Origin: Algoriphagus kandeliae
GTDB taxonomy: Bacteria; Bacteroidota; Bacteroidia; Cytophagales; Cyclobacteriaceae
Assembly: GCF_004571135.1 (NCBI RefSeq)
Contig: NZ_SPSB01000002.1
Location: forward strand, 1 to 64,000
DNA length: 64,000 bases
Reading direction: 5' to 3'
The stretch's first letter is position 1. The number at the start of each line of letters is the position of its first letter. This document shows positions 33,611 to 41,608 of the stretch, piece by piece. The notes beneath the pieces were generated by a model. It was not told where the DNA came from. It saw only the letters and a list, made by a program, of their open reading frames with translations, and ran no database searches. The position numbers and the translations under genes were made by a program.

Positions 33611-36514
33611 TTAAAAAGAATAAGAAAAGCTGAAGGAAATTCGAGTTCCAGGGGCCAAGTTGGTGAACAACTGATCCTGAGCACCGAATGATCTAAATAC
33701 CTGCTGTCTCTTATCATTCAGGATATTGGAAACACCCAAGCTAGTTTGAACTCTTTCGTCAGCTCCAAAAGACTTATTCAAGTTGAAATTCAAACTATGG
33801 AAAGGTACTGTGTAAGTATCCGTACGGTTTCCAAAACCTACATAGTTCAAAGTAGAACCTTGTACGTTGTAGAATAAACCTGCTTCAATTCCGCTATTGA
33901 AATCCAAGAAGCTCAATCCAGTATTAATAATGAATGGTGCCTGACCTGCCATGTCTCGAGTATCTTTAACATTTTCCCCTTCACGAGCAGTTAAAGATCT
34001 TGAACGGAATTCTGATTCAGACATCTTGATTTGAGACTCAGTCACAGTCACGTTGGTATTCCAGCTAAACTTCTCCAAAGCTGGAGAAATGAAAGAAAGC
34101 TCTTTTCTGAACTCAAACTCCAAACCTGCAACAGTACCATTTCCTACGTTTCGTGGCTGGAATGCTCCCGGGTCAGAAAGGAACTGAACCATTTCAATTG
34201 GCTTATCGAAGGTCTTGTAGAAAGCACTTACGGATAGCATCTGTCCTCTTTCCTGGAAGGCTTCCCATCTCAAGTCAAAGTTGTTGATTCGTGTAGGTGT
34301 TAGGTTACCATCCCACAATACTTCCGAACCTCCATTAGTTGTTTCAGGGTAAAGACCTCCTACGAAAGTTCGACCAGTAATTGGGTCCAAAATTTCAGCA
34401 TAAGACAATTCCTTAAAGGAAGGTCTTGCAATAGTTCTGGACGCTGAGAATCTCAAGTTTTGATTTTGCTTCAGGTTGTAAATCAAATTTACAGATGGGA
34501 AGAAATCAAAATCATCTAACATCTCCACCAAATCGAATACGATGGTTCCGGTTTGGTTAGTACCAGTATAAAACTGATTGTATTTCTCTACACGAAGTCC
34601 CATGATTGCCTTCAATCGATCTGATGGACTAGCTTCCAAAGAACCATATCCTGCTACGTTGGTAAGGATAGACTGGTATTCATTTGGATTGATTGGAATA
34701 AAATCCGCGTTGTATCGAACACCATTTCTATTCTCAGCTGAGAACAAGTTTTCAGAATCTAGAATTGCATTAGGATCTCCTGTAAACTGAGTGTTTCCTG
34801 TTGCAAACTGGAAGCTCTGAATATTAAAGTCTCGGTACTTGATGACATAATTTCCACCAAATTTCAATTTGGAATCACGCTGGAATAGGTTTAGCTGACG
34901 AGTTACATCTAGTTTACCATTGAGGTTATATTCTTCCAAAGATCTCCAAATACGAGTTGGAAGACCCACTTCTGTAGAAATGGTATTATTTGGTAGTCTG
35001 AATCGAGTGAATCGGATATCTGGATCTTGGATAGTAGAAACTGTTGGAGCGAGTTTCCAATTGATTTCCCAATCTCTTCCATTCAAATAGTGAGTTCCAT
35101 TTAAAAGAACGCTAGTCAAACTTCTTTGAGAATACTCCAAGTTGTATTGCTTTGCCTCAAAATTTGCACCTAGGTTCGTATTAACGAAGTCAAACTCACC
35201 TGCCTTTGATTCACCATTTTGAAGGTGCATCAAATTCAATTTATACTTCGAATTGTCAGTCTTCATGGCAATTCCTGCCAATCCACCTACCAACACATTG
35301 TTGACTCCATAATCACCTTTTTGTCTCTCCAAAGCTTCCAACTCAAGTTGAGAAGATTCACGAGGCTTTGCATACAAATTGAACTCAGCATCTTGGTAGA
35401 ACTCAGTTTCATTCTTATAAGTCAAAGCAAGGTTATATCCCCATGTTACTTTAGGTCTCACCAGTTGATTTCCTAGAGAAAAGCTAAGCCCCAAATCCAT
35501 TGGTGAGCTAGTTCTGTAACCTCCCAAAGTTTTGTTGAAGTCATTTAGTATTTGCTGATACTCTAATCCTTTCGCAGAGTTAGGATTTCCTACTACATCC
35601 CCATACTGAGGAATATCTGTTCTTCCACCAGTTGGGATAGCTCTAGTTCCATCATCAAAACCTAACCAGTCGGTTTTTCCTCCATCATACTTTAGGTAAT
35701 TGCTATTGAAATGCATGGATGGATTATATCCACCAGAAATTCCAATTCTAGCAACTTTTTCTTCAGGAAAATCTTTGGTCTCGATATCAACCACACCTCC
35801 AGTAAAGTCAGCAGGAAGTTCAGCTGTGAAAGACTTAGATACAATGATGTTATCAATTACGTTGGTTGGGAAGATATCCATCTGAATGGTGTTTCGATCC
35901 GGATCCAAACCTGGCACGTCTACTCCATTCAATACGGTTTTTGTGTATCGGTCTCCCAAACCTCGAACGTAAACATATTTACCTCCTTCAATAGAAACAC
36001 CCGTAACACGCTTTACTGCAGATGCAGCATCTCCATCACCGATTTTTCGGAATGTACTGGCTGAAATACCATCCATTAAGTTGGCAGCATTTCTTTTTAC
36101 AGACATCAAAGCAGATTCGGTAGTTCGGATAGCAGAAGCAGCAATCGTAACCGTTTCCAATTCTGAAGCTTCTTCAGCCATCAAAATATCGTCCAATACA
36201 GTCACTTCACCAGCAGTTACTGATACTGCAGTTAATTCTACCGTAGTGTAAGACAAATAAGAAATCTGAAGGGTGTAGGTCCCAGGAGCTACTTGAACTT
36301 CAAATTTTCCATCGAAATCAGAGATGGCTCCGGTACCGGTTTCCCGAACCAAAACAGAAACCCCAAAAAGAGGCTCTCCTGTTGCTTCCTCATAAATGGT
36401 ACCTCGAATAGTCCCATTTTGAGCAAATACATATCCTACCAAAAACTGGGTCAGGATAATGACAATTAGGGTGAAAATGCTTTTAGTAAGCGATTTTGAA
36501 TTGTACTTTTTCAT
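33611..36514 (-). CDS. TonB-dependent outer-membrane receptor
   Basis: 967 residues with a signal peptide ending VFAQ (about residue 32). Next comes a carboxypeptidase-regulatory-like beta-sandwich (GTIRGTIYEEATGEPLFG, about 33-115). It is followed by a plug domain (AVKRVTGVSIEGGKYVYVRGLGDRYTKTVLNG) and a 22-strand-type barrel ending in aromatic SFSYSF. The plug lacks the SusC hallmark and the protein is not paired with SusD, so it is a general TonB receptor. It lies 61 nt downstream of a beta-helix lipoprotein gene on the same strand, likely the same operon. The ligand is unknown. Confidence 0.93.
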   Translation of the reverse strand: MKKYNSKSLTKSIFTLIVIILTQFLVGYVFAQNGTIRGTIYEEATGEPLFGVSVLVRETGTGAISDFDGKFEVQVAPGTYTLQISYLSYTTVELTAVSVTAGEVTVLDDILMAEEASELETVTIAASAIRTTESALMSVKRNAANLMDGISASTFRKIGDGDAASAVKRVTGVSIEGGKYVYVRGLGDRYTKTVLNGVDVPGLDPDRNTIQMDIFPTNVIDNIIVSKSFTAELPADFTGGVVDIETKDFPEEKVARIGISGGYNPSMHFNSNYLKYDGGKTDWLGFDDGTRAIPTGGRTDIPQYGDVVGNPNSAKGLEYQQILNDFNKTLGGYRTSSPMDLGLSFSLGNQLVRPKVTWGYNLALTYKNETEFYQDAEFNLYAKPRESSQLELEALERQKGDYGVNNVLVGGLAGIAMKTDNSKYKLNLMHLQNGESKAGEFDFVNTNLGANFEAKQYNLEYSQRSLTSVLLNGTHYLNGRDWEINWKLAPTVSTIQDPDIRFTRFRLPNNTISTEVGLPTRIWRSLEEYNLNGKLDVTRQLNLFQRDSKLKFGGNYVIKYRDFNIQSFQFATGNTQFTGDPNAILDSENLFSAENRNGVRYNADFIPINPNEYQSILTNVAGYGSLEASPSDRLKAIMGLRVEKYNQFYTGTNQTGTIVFDLVEMLDDFDFFPSVNLIYNLKQNQNLRFSASRTIARPSFKELSYAEILDPITGRTFVGGLYPETTNGGSEVLWDGNLTPTRINNFDLRWEAFQERGQMLSVSAFYKTFDKPIEMVQFLSDPGAFQPRNVGNGTVAGLEFEFRKELSFISPALEKFSWNTNVTVTESQIKMSESEFRSRSLTAREGENVKDTRDMAGQAPFIINTGLSFLDFNSGIEAGLFYNVQGSTLNYVGFGNRTDTYTVPFHSLNFNLNKSFGADERVQTSLGVSNILNDKRQQVFRSFGAQDQLFTNLAPGTRISFSFSYSF

Positions 36515-36575
36515 ACAGCAATTAGTAATGAGAAATGTGACGGAGACCTTGCAAGCTCCGTCACATTCTTTTTTC

Positions 36576-37811
36576 TTATTGAATTGTTAGAATACCTGCT
36601 TCACTTGCCCAAGACCAACCTTGGAAAGCATCCAAGTCAGCTCCAACAGTATTTGAACCCAGGTCCACAGAAGTAGCAAAAGCATCTGTTCCACCTTTGA
36701 ATACTTGGCTTAAGGTCACTCCCTGAGCTAGGGTTACTTGAAGATTTGAGAAGGTCAATACACCATCAGCAAAATTTGCGATAGTCTTATCTCCTGAAAG
36801 AGAAAGATCTCCTCTTCCGTTTGTATCATCAGGGTTAGAGAAATTGTAGAAATAAATGTTCTCAAAGCTTCCTCTTGCGCCGTCACGGAAATCACCGAAT
36901 TCAGCAACGTCATTTCCTTTGACAGTTCCGTTCTTTAGAGTATGAGCAGCATTGTAAGAACCTTCCGGTCCATCAATTTCCAAAGCGTGATCTGTCTCTC
37001 CACCAGTGATTACTACGAAATTGTCTAGCGTTCCAGCCCAAGCTTGGTCAGTATCCAAAGCATCGTCTCCAGCATTCCAAACGATGGCGTTTTTCACGGA
37101 AACTGTTCCACCGAACCACTCGATACCATCATCTTGATTTCCGATGATTTCTACATTTTCGATTACTGTTCCGGATCCCACTCCACCAAGAGTCAATCCG
37201 TTGATCTCGTTTCCTTCACCGATGTTTGCACCACCGTGACGGATAGACACATATCTTAATACCCCAGAGTTGTCCGCATCATTGTCTCCACCGTAAAGAC
37301 CATTCGTGTCTGATGGTGGAATACCTTCGATTTGAACTTCTGAAATATCTCCAGCAAAAGATCCTCTAGCATTACCCAAAATCAAAAGACCTCCCCACAA
37401 GCCAGATAAATCTGGATCAAGGTTAGGAGAAATAATTTGTCCTGGTTCAATTTCGTCTGCGATTGTGGTGAAGATGATTGGACTGCTTGCAGTTCCCAAT
37501 GCATTAATTTTTGCTCCACGAGCTATGATCAAAGCCGAAGCATTTGATCCAGTTCCTACTTCTCCTTTTACAACAACACCTTCTTGAATAGTCAAGGTGT
37601 TACCAGCTGTCACAGAAATTCTTCCTGAAAGAACATAAGTCTTTCCGGTTTCCCATGTAGTACTGGAGGTGATGTTTGAATCAACTACCAATACATTTCC
37701 AGAACCATCATTTCCTGGATCAATGATAGGCTTCTCATTTCCTTCAATACAGGAATAAAAAATGAAGAGTGACCCAAGTAAGAGGTTGGTTAATAGGGTT
37801 GTTTTTTTCAT
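36576..37811 (-). CDS. Right-handed beta-helix lipoprotein paired with the TonB receptor
   Basis: 411 residues from ATG 37811 (an upstream start would be in promoter DNA). A signal peptide ends in a lipobox-like FYSC. The body has repeated short strands with Gly/Asn/Asp turns (GLWGGLLILGNARGSFAG, GSGTVIENVEIIGNQDDG, GGTVSVKNAIVWNAGDDALD), typical of a parallel beta-helix. Position before the TonB receptor gene with 61 nt spacing suggests a cell-surface partner for the receptor, in the same sense as SusD for SusC, but the protein is not SusD-like. Catalysis is not evident. Confidence 0.75.
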   Translation of the reverse strand: MKKTTLLTNLLLGSLFIFYSCIEGNEKPIIDPGNDGSGNVLVVDSNITSSTTWETGKTYVLSGRISVTAGNTLTIQEGVVVKGEVGTGSNASALIIARGAKINALGTASSPIIFTTIADEIEPGQIISPNLDPDLSGLWGGLLILGNARGSFAGDISEVQIEGIPPSDTNGLYGGDNDADNSGVLRYVSIRHGGANIGEGNEINGLTLGGVGSGTVIENVEIIGNQDDGIEWFGGTVSVKNAIVWNAGDDALDTDQAWAGTLDNFVVITGGETDHALEIDGPEGSYNAAHTLKNGTVKGNDVAEFGDFRDGARGSFENIYFYNFSNPDDTNGRGDLSLSGDKTIANFADGVLTFSNLQVTLAQGVTLSQVFKGGTDAFATSVDLGSNTVGADLDAFQGWSWASEAGILTIQ

Positions 37812-37949
37812 GATTATCGTCGTTTTCTTGTTTTTTTCAGTTTCGACGATACAAAAGTGCCTCAATTTGAGATCACAAGAGAATTTTTTGAATTATGCTT
37901 TTTTTAAAAATGAATACAGAATTTAATATTGGATTAACAGGAAAAGCAT

Positions 37950-37977
37950 AAAAAAAGGCTTTCCTCTCAGAAAGCCT
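37950..37977 (-). terminator. Terminator of the MoxR gene
   Basis: Read on the minus strand: stem AGGCTTTC/GAAAGCCT with a 6-nt loop followed by a T-run, 20 nt after the MoxR stop codon. Confidence 0.85.
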
Positions 37978-37996
37978 CTATTTCGGGGTTTTTGTG

Positions 37997-38968
37997 TTAT
38001 TTCAATGTTACCGACTTATTAATCGGCACCTTTTCGAGCAGAATCTTTACCAGGTCTCGCGTATTGATTCCATCTGCTTCCGCTTCATAATTTAGGATTA
38101 TTCGGTGATTAAGCACATCCTCAGCTACTTCCTTAATATCCTCCGGAAGCACATAATCTCTTCCGTCAAAATAAGCTACGGCCTTGGAAGCAAGGTTCAA
38201 ATTGATACTAGCTCGAGGGGAAACTCCAAACTGAATATACTTCGCCTCATTCTTCAAACCATATTGCTCAGGGAAGCGCGTTGCGAAAACTAGCTCAATG
38301 ATGTATTGCTCCAATGGTTCCGCAATTTTGATCCCATTGATCTCATTTCGAATATCAAAGATATCCTGCTTGGAAAGCACGGCATTCACCTCAGAAGTAA
38401 ATGACATATTAGCCATCCGGCGCATAACTTCCATTTCATCGGATTTGCTCGGATAGTCGATATGAACTTTCATCATAAATCGATCGACCTGTGCCTCAGG
38501 CAATGGATAGGTTCCTTCCTGATCTACTGGGTTTTGCGTCGCCAATACTAAGAAAGGTCGGTCCAATTGAAAGGTAGTCTCTCCAATAGTCACTTGCTTT
38601 TCCTGCATGGCTTCCAAAAGCGCCGATTGTACTTTTGCAGGAGATCTGTTGACCTCATCTGCCAAAATCAAATTAGCGAAGATAGGTCCCTTTTTTACTT
38701 CAAAATCCCCCGTCTGCTGATTGTAAATCATGGTCCCAATCAGATCGGAAGGTAATAGGTCCGGGGTAAACTGAATCCGATTGAAATCCAAATGCAATAC
38801 CTTCGCCAAGGTATTTACAGTCAAGGTCTTGGCCAGTCCCGGCACCCCTTCCAACAAAATATGACCGTTGGTAAAGAGTCCAATCAATAGTCTATTCACC
38901 ATTTTATCCTGTCCGACAACTACTTTGCGAACTTCCTCTATGACAGCTTGGATTTTATCCTGATACAT
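37997..38968 (-). CDS. MoxR-family AAA+ ATPase
   Basis: 323 residues from ATG 38968; the longer frame begins in the promoter. The MoxR fold is shown by Walker A GVPGLAKT, Walker B LILADEVNRSPAKVQSALLEAM, sensor I ATQNPVDQEGTYPLPEAQVDRF and the C-terminal lid YIQFGVSPRASINL. MoxR proteins act as chaperones that help assemble or activate protein complexes, usually with DUF58 and VWA-domain partners. No such partners are adjacent here; it has its own terminator, so it is monocistronic. Confidence 0.93.
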   Translation of the reverse strand: MYQDKIQAVIEEVRKVVVGQDKMVNRLLIGLFTNGHILLEGVPGLAKTLTVNTLAKVLHLDFNRIQFTPDLLPSDLIGTMIYNQQTGDFEVKKGPIFANLILADEVNRSPAKVQSALLEAMQEKQVTIGETTFQLDRPFLVLATQNPVDQEGTYPLPEAQVDRFMMKVHIDYPSKSDEMEVMRRMANMSFTSEVNAVLSKQDIFDIRNEINGIKIAEPLEQYIIELVFATRFPEQYGLKNEAKYIQFGVSPRASINLNLASKAVAYFDGRDYVLPEDIKEVAEDVLNHRIILNYEAEADGINTRDLVKILLEKVPINKSVTLK

Positions 38969-39327
38969 TTGCCTAGCTATTTTCTTTGAAACGTATAAAA
39001 ATAGAACAATTTGTCCCAAGCGCAATCTTAATTCTTTGGAGCGGTAATCTCAGCGGGGTAAAGGGATTTTTAGGAATTTTTAAGAGGGAATACCTCGCGC
39101 AAAGACGCTACGACGCAAAGGTTTTTTTGGGATTGAAAGGATAATCCTTCCTAGGTTTTTAAAGAATTTTCTGTTTTCTAAAACTAGGATAAGACCAATC
39201 CCTTGGAGGGTTTTATCAAGACTTTTCCTGCTTTTCTAAAATCAGGATAAAAAATCCCTTTGTCTCTTCCTTCTTTGCGGGAGAAAAAATCGTCGGGTGA
39301 CTTCTTAGTAGCGAACTTGTCTACTTT
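38969..39327. other. Gene-free region with degenerate repeats
   Basis: No gene is evident. A CGCAAAG pair (39098-39104 and 39114-39120) and several AGGATAA-type stretches are present, the look of old intergenic repeat material. The short stretch at about 39280-39327 (AGAAAAAATC...TTAGTAGC) resembles the sequence just 3' of the intact pseudouridine synthase gene, so homology may extend past the gene ends. Confidence 0.45.
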
Positions 39328-39481
39328 TTATTTCCTCCGAAATCCACTCAATCCCAAAGCCCGATAAATCTCCTCTTTTTCAATTTCCCGGACTTCACCC
39401 ACCTGAAAGCCTTCGATGGTCAATTTCTCCACCGACCAGCGAACCAAACGCAAGGTAGGAAAACCCACTGCGGCTGTCACC
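39328..39481 (-). pseudogene. 3' fragment of a pseudouridine synthase gene (displaced gene end)
   Basis: The minus strand reads TAAVGFPTLRLVRWSVEKL...EEIYRALGLSGFRRK then TAA. This is the last ~50 codons of an RluE-like enzyme and nearly the same protein sequence as the C-terminus of the intact gene at 43040-43636. The DNA is clearly diverged except for a 29-bp identical core (39383-39411 equals 43095-43123). No start or 5' part is present: the sequence upstream (39482 onward) is unrelated. Both copies are in the same orientation and flank the toxin-like block. Either a displaced gene end left by an island insertion or a fragment of a lost paralogue. Confidence 0.85.
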
Positions 39482-39560
39482 GCTGGGTCGTGGCGAGCTT
39501 TAATCCCCCATCTGAGCGTAGATTATACTCAGTATCTCTGAAGTTCAGTTTGGGCTGGGG

Positions 39561-39604
39561 CGAATTTGCAATTCGACCCTAATTTCTAACCAATTTGCAA
39601 TTGG
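39561..39604. repeat. Two short palindromes with a shared AATTTGCAATT core
   Basis: CGAATTTGCAATTCG (39561-39575) and CCAATTTGCAATTGG (39590-39604) each fold as a 6-bp stem with a TGC loop and sit 14 nt apart. They resemble REP-like elements found between Bacteroidota genes. No transposase is adjacent. Confidence 0.5.
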
Positions 39605-39732
39605 TTTTTCCCTACCCTTTCCCGAGCTCCCCATGGCTTATTTAAATCTGGAACTGAGCGGATTTTACCCCACCCTGCACCTAATTGAACTTCAAAGGTA
39701 AAAAGAAGAAACTTTGCCGAGAGGAGGGAGGA

Positions 39733-39969
39733 TTCGGCTACGAAACCCAACTCGTCAAATTCAAAAACGGCAAGGAAATCCGCTGTATCGTCAACTCCAA
39801 AACCGAAAACGACCTGATCGTAAAACTGGTCGGCAGCAGCGAGCAAACCCTCTACAAACTTGCCGACATCGCCTCAATCACCCAACTCTCCGAATCCCTG
39901 ATGCTCACCTTCCCGCTGACCGAACAGGAATTGGTGGATTTGGTGAGTTATTTGGAGGGGTTGAGTTAA
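39733..39969 (+). pseudogene. C-terminal fragment of a haem-binding (cytochrome c-like) domain protein
   Basis: The plus frame reads GYETQLVKFKNGKEIRCIVN, then LVGSSEQTLYKLADIASI and SLMLTFPLTEQELVDLVSYL before a stop. This pattern is the C-terminal half of the putative haem-binding domains found at the ends of large Bacteroidota/Planctomycetes proteins (SLMP...LT-E--DL--YL). The CxxCH haem motif and all upstream coding sequence are missing, and the 5' DNA is unrelated. GC content is visibly higher than the neighbours, suggesting different ancestry. A remnant, not a functional gene. Confidence 0.6.
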
Positions 39970-40050
39970 AAGATTTAAAAAAATTGGTAGATGAAAAGGA
40001 AATAAGATCAATGAAAAACCCAATTAAAAATTGGCAAGGATATTAGGATA

Positions 40051-40096
40051 GGACAAGGCGTAAAGAAATCATTCGGAGAATGATTTTAGCCTTGTG
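40051..40096. repeat. Long imperfect hairpin downstream of immunity-like gene C
   Basis: AAATCATTC (40066-40074) and GAATGATTT (40078-40086) form a perfect 9-bp stem around GGA. The outer arms ACAAGGC and GCCTTGT extend it imperfectly to 46 nt. There is no T-run on either side. It could end the minus-strand transcript from gene C or be a REP-like element. Confidence 0.45.
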
Positions 40097-40120
40097 CAGG
40101 CTTGTAAGGTGGGCAAATTT

Positions 40121-40504
40121 CTACCCAGTCCAAACCATAATTTGACTACGACCAGCAGAGCAATTTTTTTCAATAAGACCTGCTTCTTCTAACTCTTTCT
40201 TTAGACCAAAATAGGCTCGTAATTTACCTTCGATTACTAAATCAGTAAGTTTAATATCATTTTCCTTAATTGGTGGAGTGGGACTTGAAAAGTCTGAATC
40301 CTTAATAACAAATTGATCATCTATACTAAGATCTTCGGATATCCAAGTTATGCTTCTGGATTTGGCCTTGTCCGTACCTCCAATATGCAGGTGGATTTCG
40401 TCCTTATTTTGATTTTTTACCCTTGAAAAAATTATTGTGGTATTCCCTTCTTCCACGTCTACTAAAATTTTTTTGTCAACATTTTTTAATTCAAACCCTA
40501 TCAT
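40121..40504 (-). CDS. Immunity-like protein C (third paralogue)
   Basis: 127 residues. Shares a layout with the two genes at 40704-41078 and 41075-41404: N-terminal GF, a strand ending in IIF, EIHLHIGG, SITW, DDQFVI and a C-terminal LKKELEEAGL helix. A short tail after GLIEK (NCSAGRSQIMVWTG) is absent from the other two, perhaps because an original stop was lost. Its ATG lies 3 nt after the stop of an orphan Cys-rich toxin-like fragment, so the pair reads as toxin tip plus immunity gene. Function is inferred from organisation only. Confidence 0.7.
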   Translation of the reverse strand: MIGFELKNVDKKILVDVEEGNTTIIFSRVKNQNKDEIHLHIGGTDKAKSRSITWISEDLSIDDQFVIKDSDFSSPTPPIKENDIKLTDLVIEGKLRAYFGLKKELEEAGLIEKNCSAGRSQIMVWTG

Positions 40505-40507
40505 GTC

Positions 40508-40666
40508 TTATTTGTTATGGTTAAGTGCACAATTATCGAAATCCCAGTATCCTTGTGTATTACAATATTGGAGGCAAGTAGAACAAGGAAGATTTTTATA
40601 TGCAAAATCATCAACACATTGCTCAAATAATAGGCGGCAGTGTTCCTTTATTCCAACATCTTTTTG
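40508..40666 (-). pseudogene. Orphan Cys-rich toxin C-terminus (second copy)
   Basis: An open frame of 52 codons follows an in-frame TAA, with no ATG or GTG. It reads EHCRLLFEQC, then PCSTCLQYC and CNTQGYWDFDNC. The six Cys have the spacing C-x6-C-x10-C-x2-C-x3-C-x10-C, the same as in the Cys-rich frame at 41435-41608 except for one residue, with shared CS-CL--C--QG-W. Without a start or upstream domain it appears to be a displaced toxin tip, as seen for orphan modules in polymorphic toxin loci. Confidence 0.65.
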
Positions 40667-40703
40667 TTATTCTGCTTCTTAGAAAGCAGGATAAGAGAAA
40701 CTG

Positions 40704-41078
40704 CTAGATCAATCCTTTGCTCTTAAGCTTTTTCTCCAAATATTTAAACTGCTTAAATTTCATAGCCAAAATTTCTTCCTCGCTCATTTTTGCCAATACT
40801 TCTGCGTAGGGGAGCGGTTTCTCTTTGACTCTGTAAGGACTGATGCTATCAGTTTCTTTTACTTTGATGATAAACTCATCCCCAATCTTGATATTTTTAT
40901 TCAACCATTCTACGGATTCATCTGACTCAAGATTTAGACCTGTTATACTCACGTTTAGTTCACTTTCAATTCCTTCCTCATCCTTTGTGAAAATAATACT
41001 CAAGGAAACCTTGTGGAAGCCAGCAATAATGTAGCTTTCGTTGTCAATAAATTCAAAGCCTAATTTGGTGTTACTCAT
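40704..41078 (-). CDS. Immunity-like protein B (second paralogue)
   Basis: 124 residues, beta-rich then helical. It shares the pattern LGF...SIIF...ELNVSITG...VEWLN...GDEFIIKV...LEKKLKSKGL with the two neighbouring small genes. The ATG overlaps the stop of immunity-like gene A by 4 nt (ATGA), so the two are translationally coupled. No family name is recognised. The paralogy and tandem position downstream of a lipoprotein with a Cys-rich tip make an immunity role the best guess. Confidence 0.75.
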   Translation of the reverse strand: MSNTKLGFEFIDNESYIIAGFHKVSLSIIFTKDEEGIESELNVSITGLNLESDESVEWLNKNIKIGDEFIIKVKETDSISPYRVKEKPLPYAEVLAKMSEEEILAMKFKQFKYLEKKLKSKGLI

Positions 41079-41404
41079 AGTAGATCAGCGGTTTCTAATT
41101 CTTTCTTAAGAGAAAGGAAGGTTTCGATTTCTTTCTTTATCTGGTCTTCGGAATCCTTTTCAGTTTTGCTCTCCACAGGATTTGAAACTTCTTTCACTTC
41201 GATAACCGTTATTCGAAACTCATCTTCAGTTTCCAATTTCCATGAACCCCAATTTATACGCTGTTCTGAGTAATTGTTTGAGCCTCGAATATCTAAACTA
41301 ATCTCTTCCCGATCAGAACTTTTCAACAGGCCAAAAATTAATAAAATCTTATCTGCACCTACCTCAAGGTCCAAACCGCAACCTACTATTTTAAATCCCA
41401 ACAT
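41075..41404 (-). CDS. Immunity-like protein A (first paralogue)
   Basis: 109 residues: LGFKIVG, a strand ending LLIFGLL, EEISLDIRGS, INWGSW, EDEFRITVIEV, then an acidic helical tail ending LKKELETADLL. It is paralogous to genes B and C. It begins 30 nt after the stop of the Cys-rich frame, the expected position of an immunity gene following its toxin. It is probably cytosolic, with no signal peptide. Role inferred. Confidence 0.75.
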   Translation of the reverse strand: MLGFKIVGCGLDLEVGADKILLIFGLLKSSDREEISLDIRGSNNYSEQRINWGSWKLETEDEFRITVIEVKEVSNPVESKTEKDSEDQIKKEIETFLSLKKELETADLL

Positions 41405-41434
41405 GATCTTATCAATTTTTAATTAACTCTATTT

Positions 41435-41608
41435 CTACAATGGGCACCTATCATTTGGCCATATTCCTTGAGCCCTGCAATTTTCAAGACAAAAAGAACA
41501 ATCCAACTGTGGGTAATACTTCCTTTGTGCATCACATTCTACGAACTTCTGAATACAAATTTCCAAAGACCTTGATTCATCCCGCTCCCGAGTCATCACC
41601 TCATACAT
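41435..41608 (-). CDS. Cys-rich toxin-tip-like frame following the lipoprotein
   Basis: 57 codons from ATG 41608; a second ATG at 41596 overlaps the lipoprotein stop as TGATG. Six Cys at residues 18, 25, 37, 40, 44 and 55, with IQKFVECDA, LDCSFCLENCRAQGIW and PNDRCPL. The frame overlaps the lipoprotein by 13 nt in another phase. It is therefore either a coupled small gene or the true C-terminus of the lipoprotein separated by a one-step frameshift. The Cys spacing is repeated in the orphan fragment at 40508-40666, which shows that this stretch is a real module. Disulfide-stabilised or metal-binding toxin domain is inferred. Confidence 0.6.
   Translation of the reverse strand: MYEVMTRERDESRSLEICIQKFVECDAQRKYYPQLDCSFCLENCRAQGIWPNDRCPL

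Noticed and set aside
39714-40046. 110-codon plus-strand frame overlapping the haem-domain remnant
   Set aside because: Out of phase with the recognisable haem-binding-domain remnant and Arg/Pro-rich, so it is a shadow of that fragment.
40051-40096. Integron attC-like site
   Set aside because: An imperfect palindrome, but I could not find the paired core sites typical of attC, nor an integrase.
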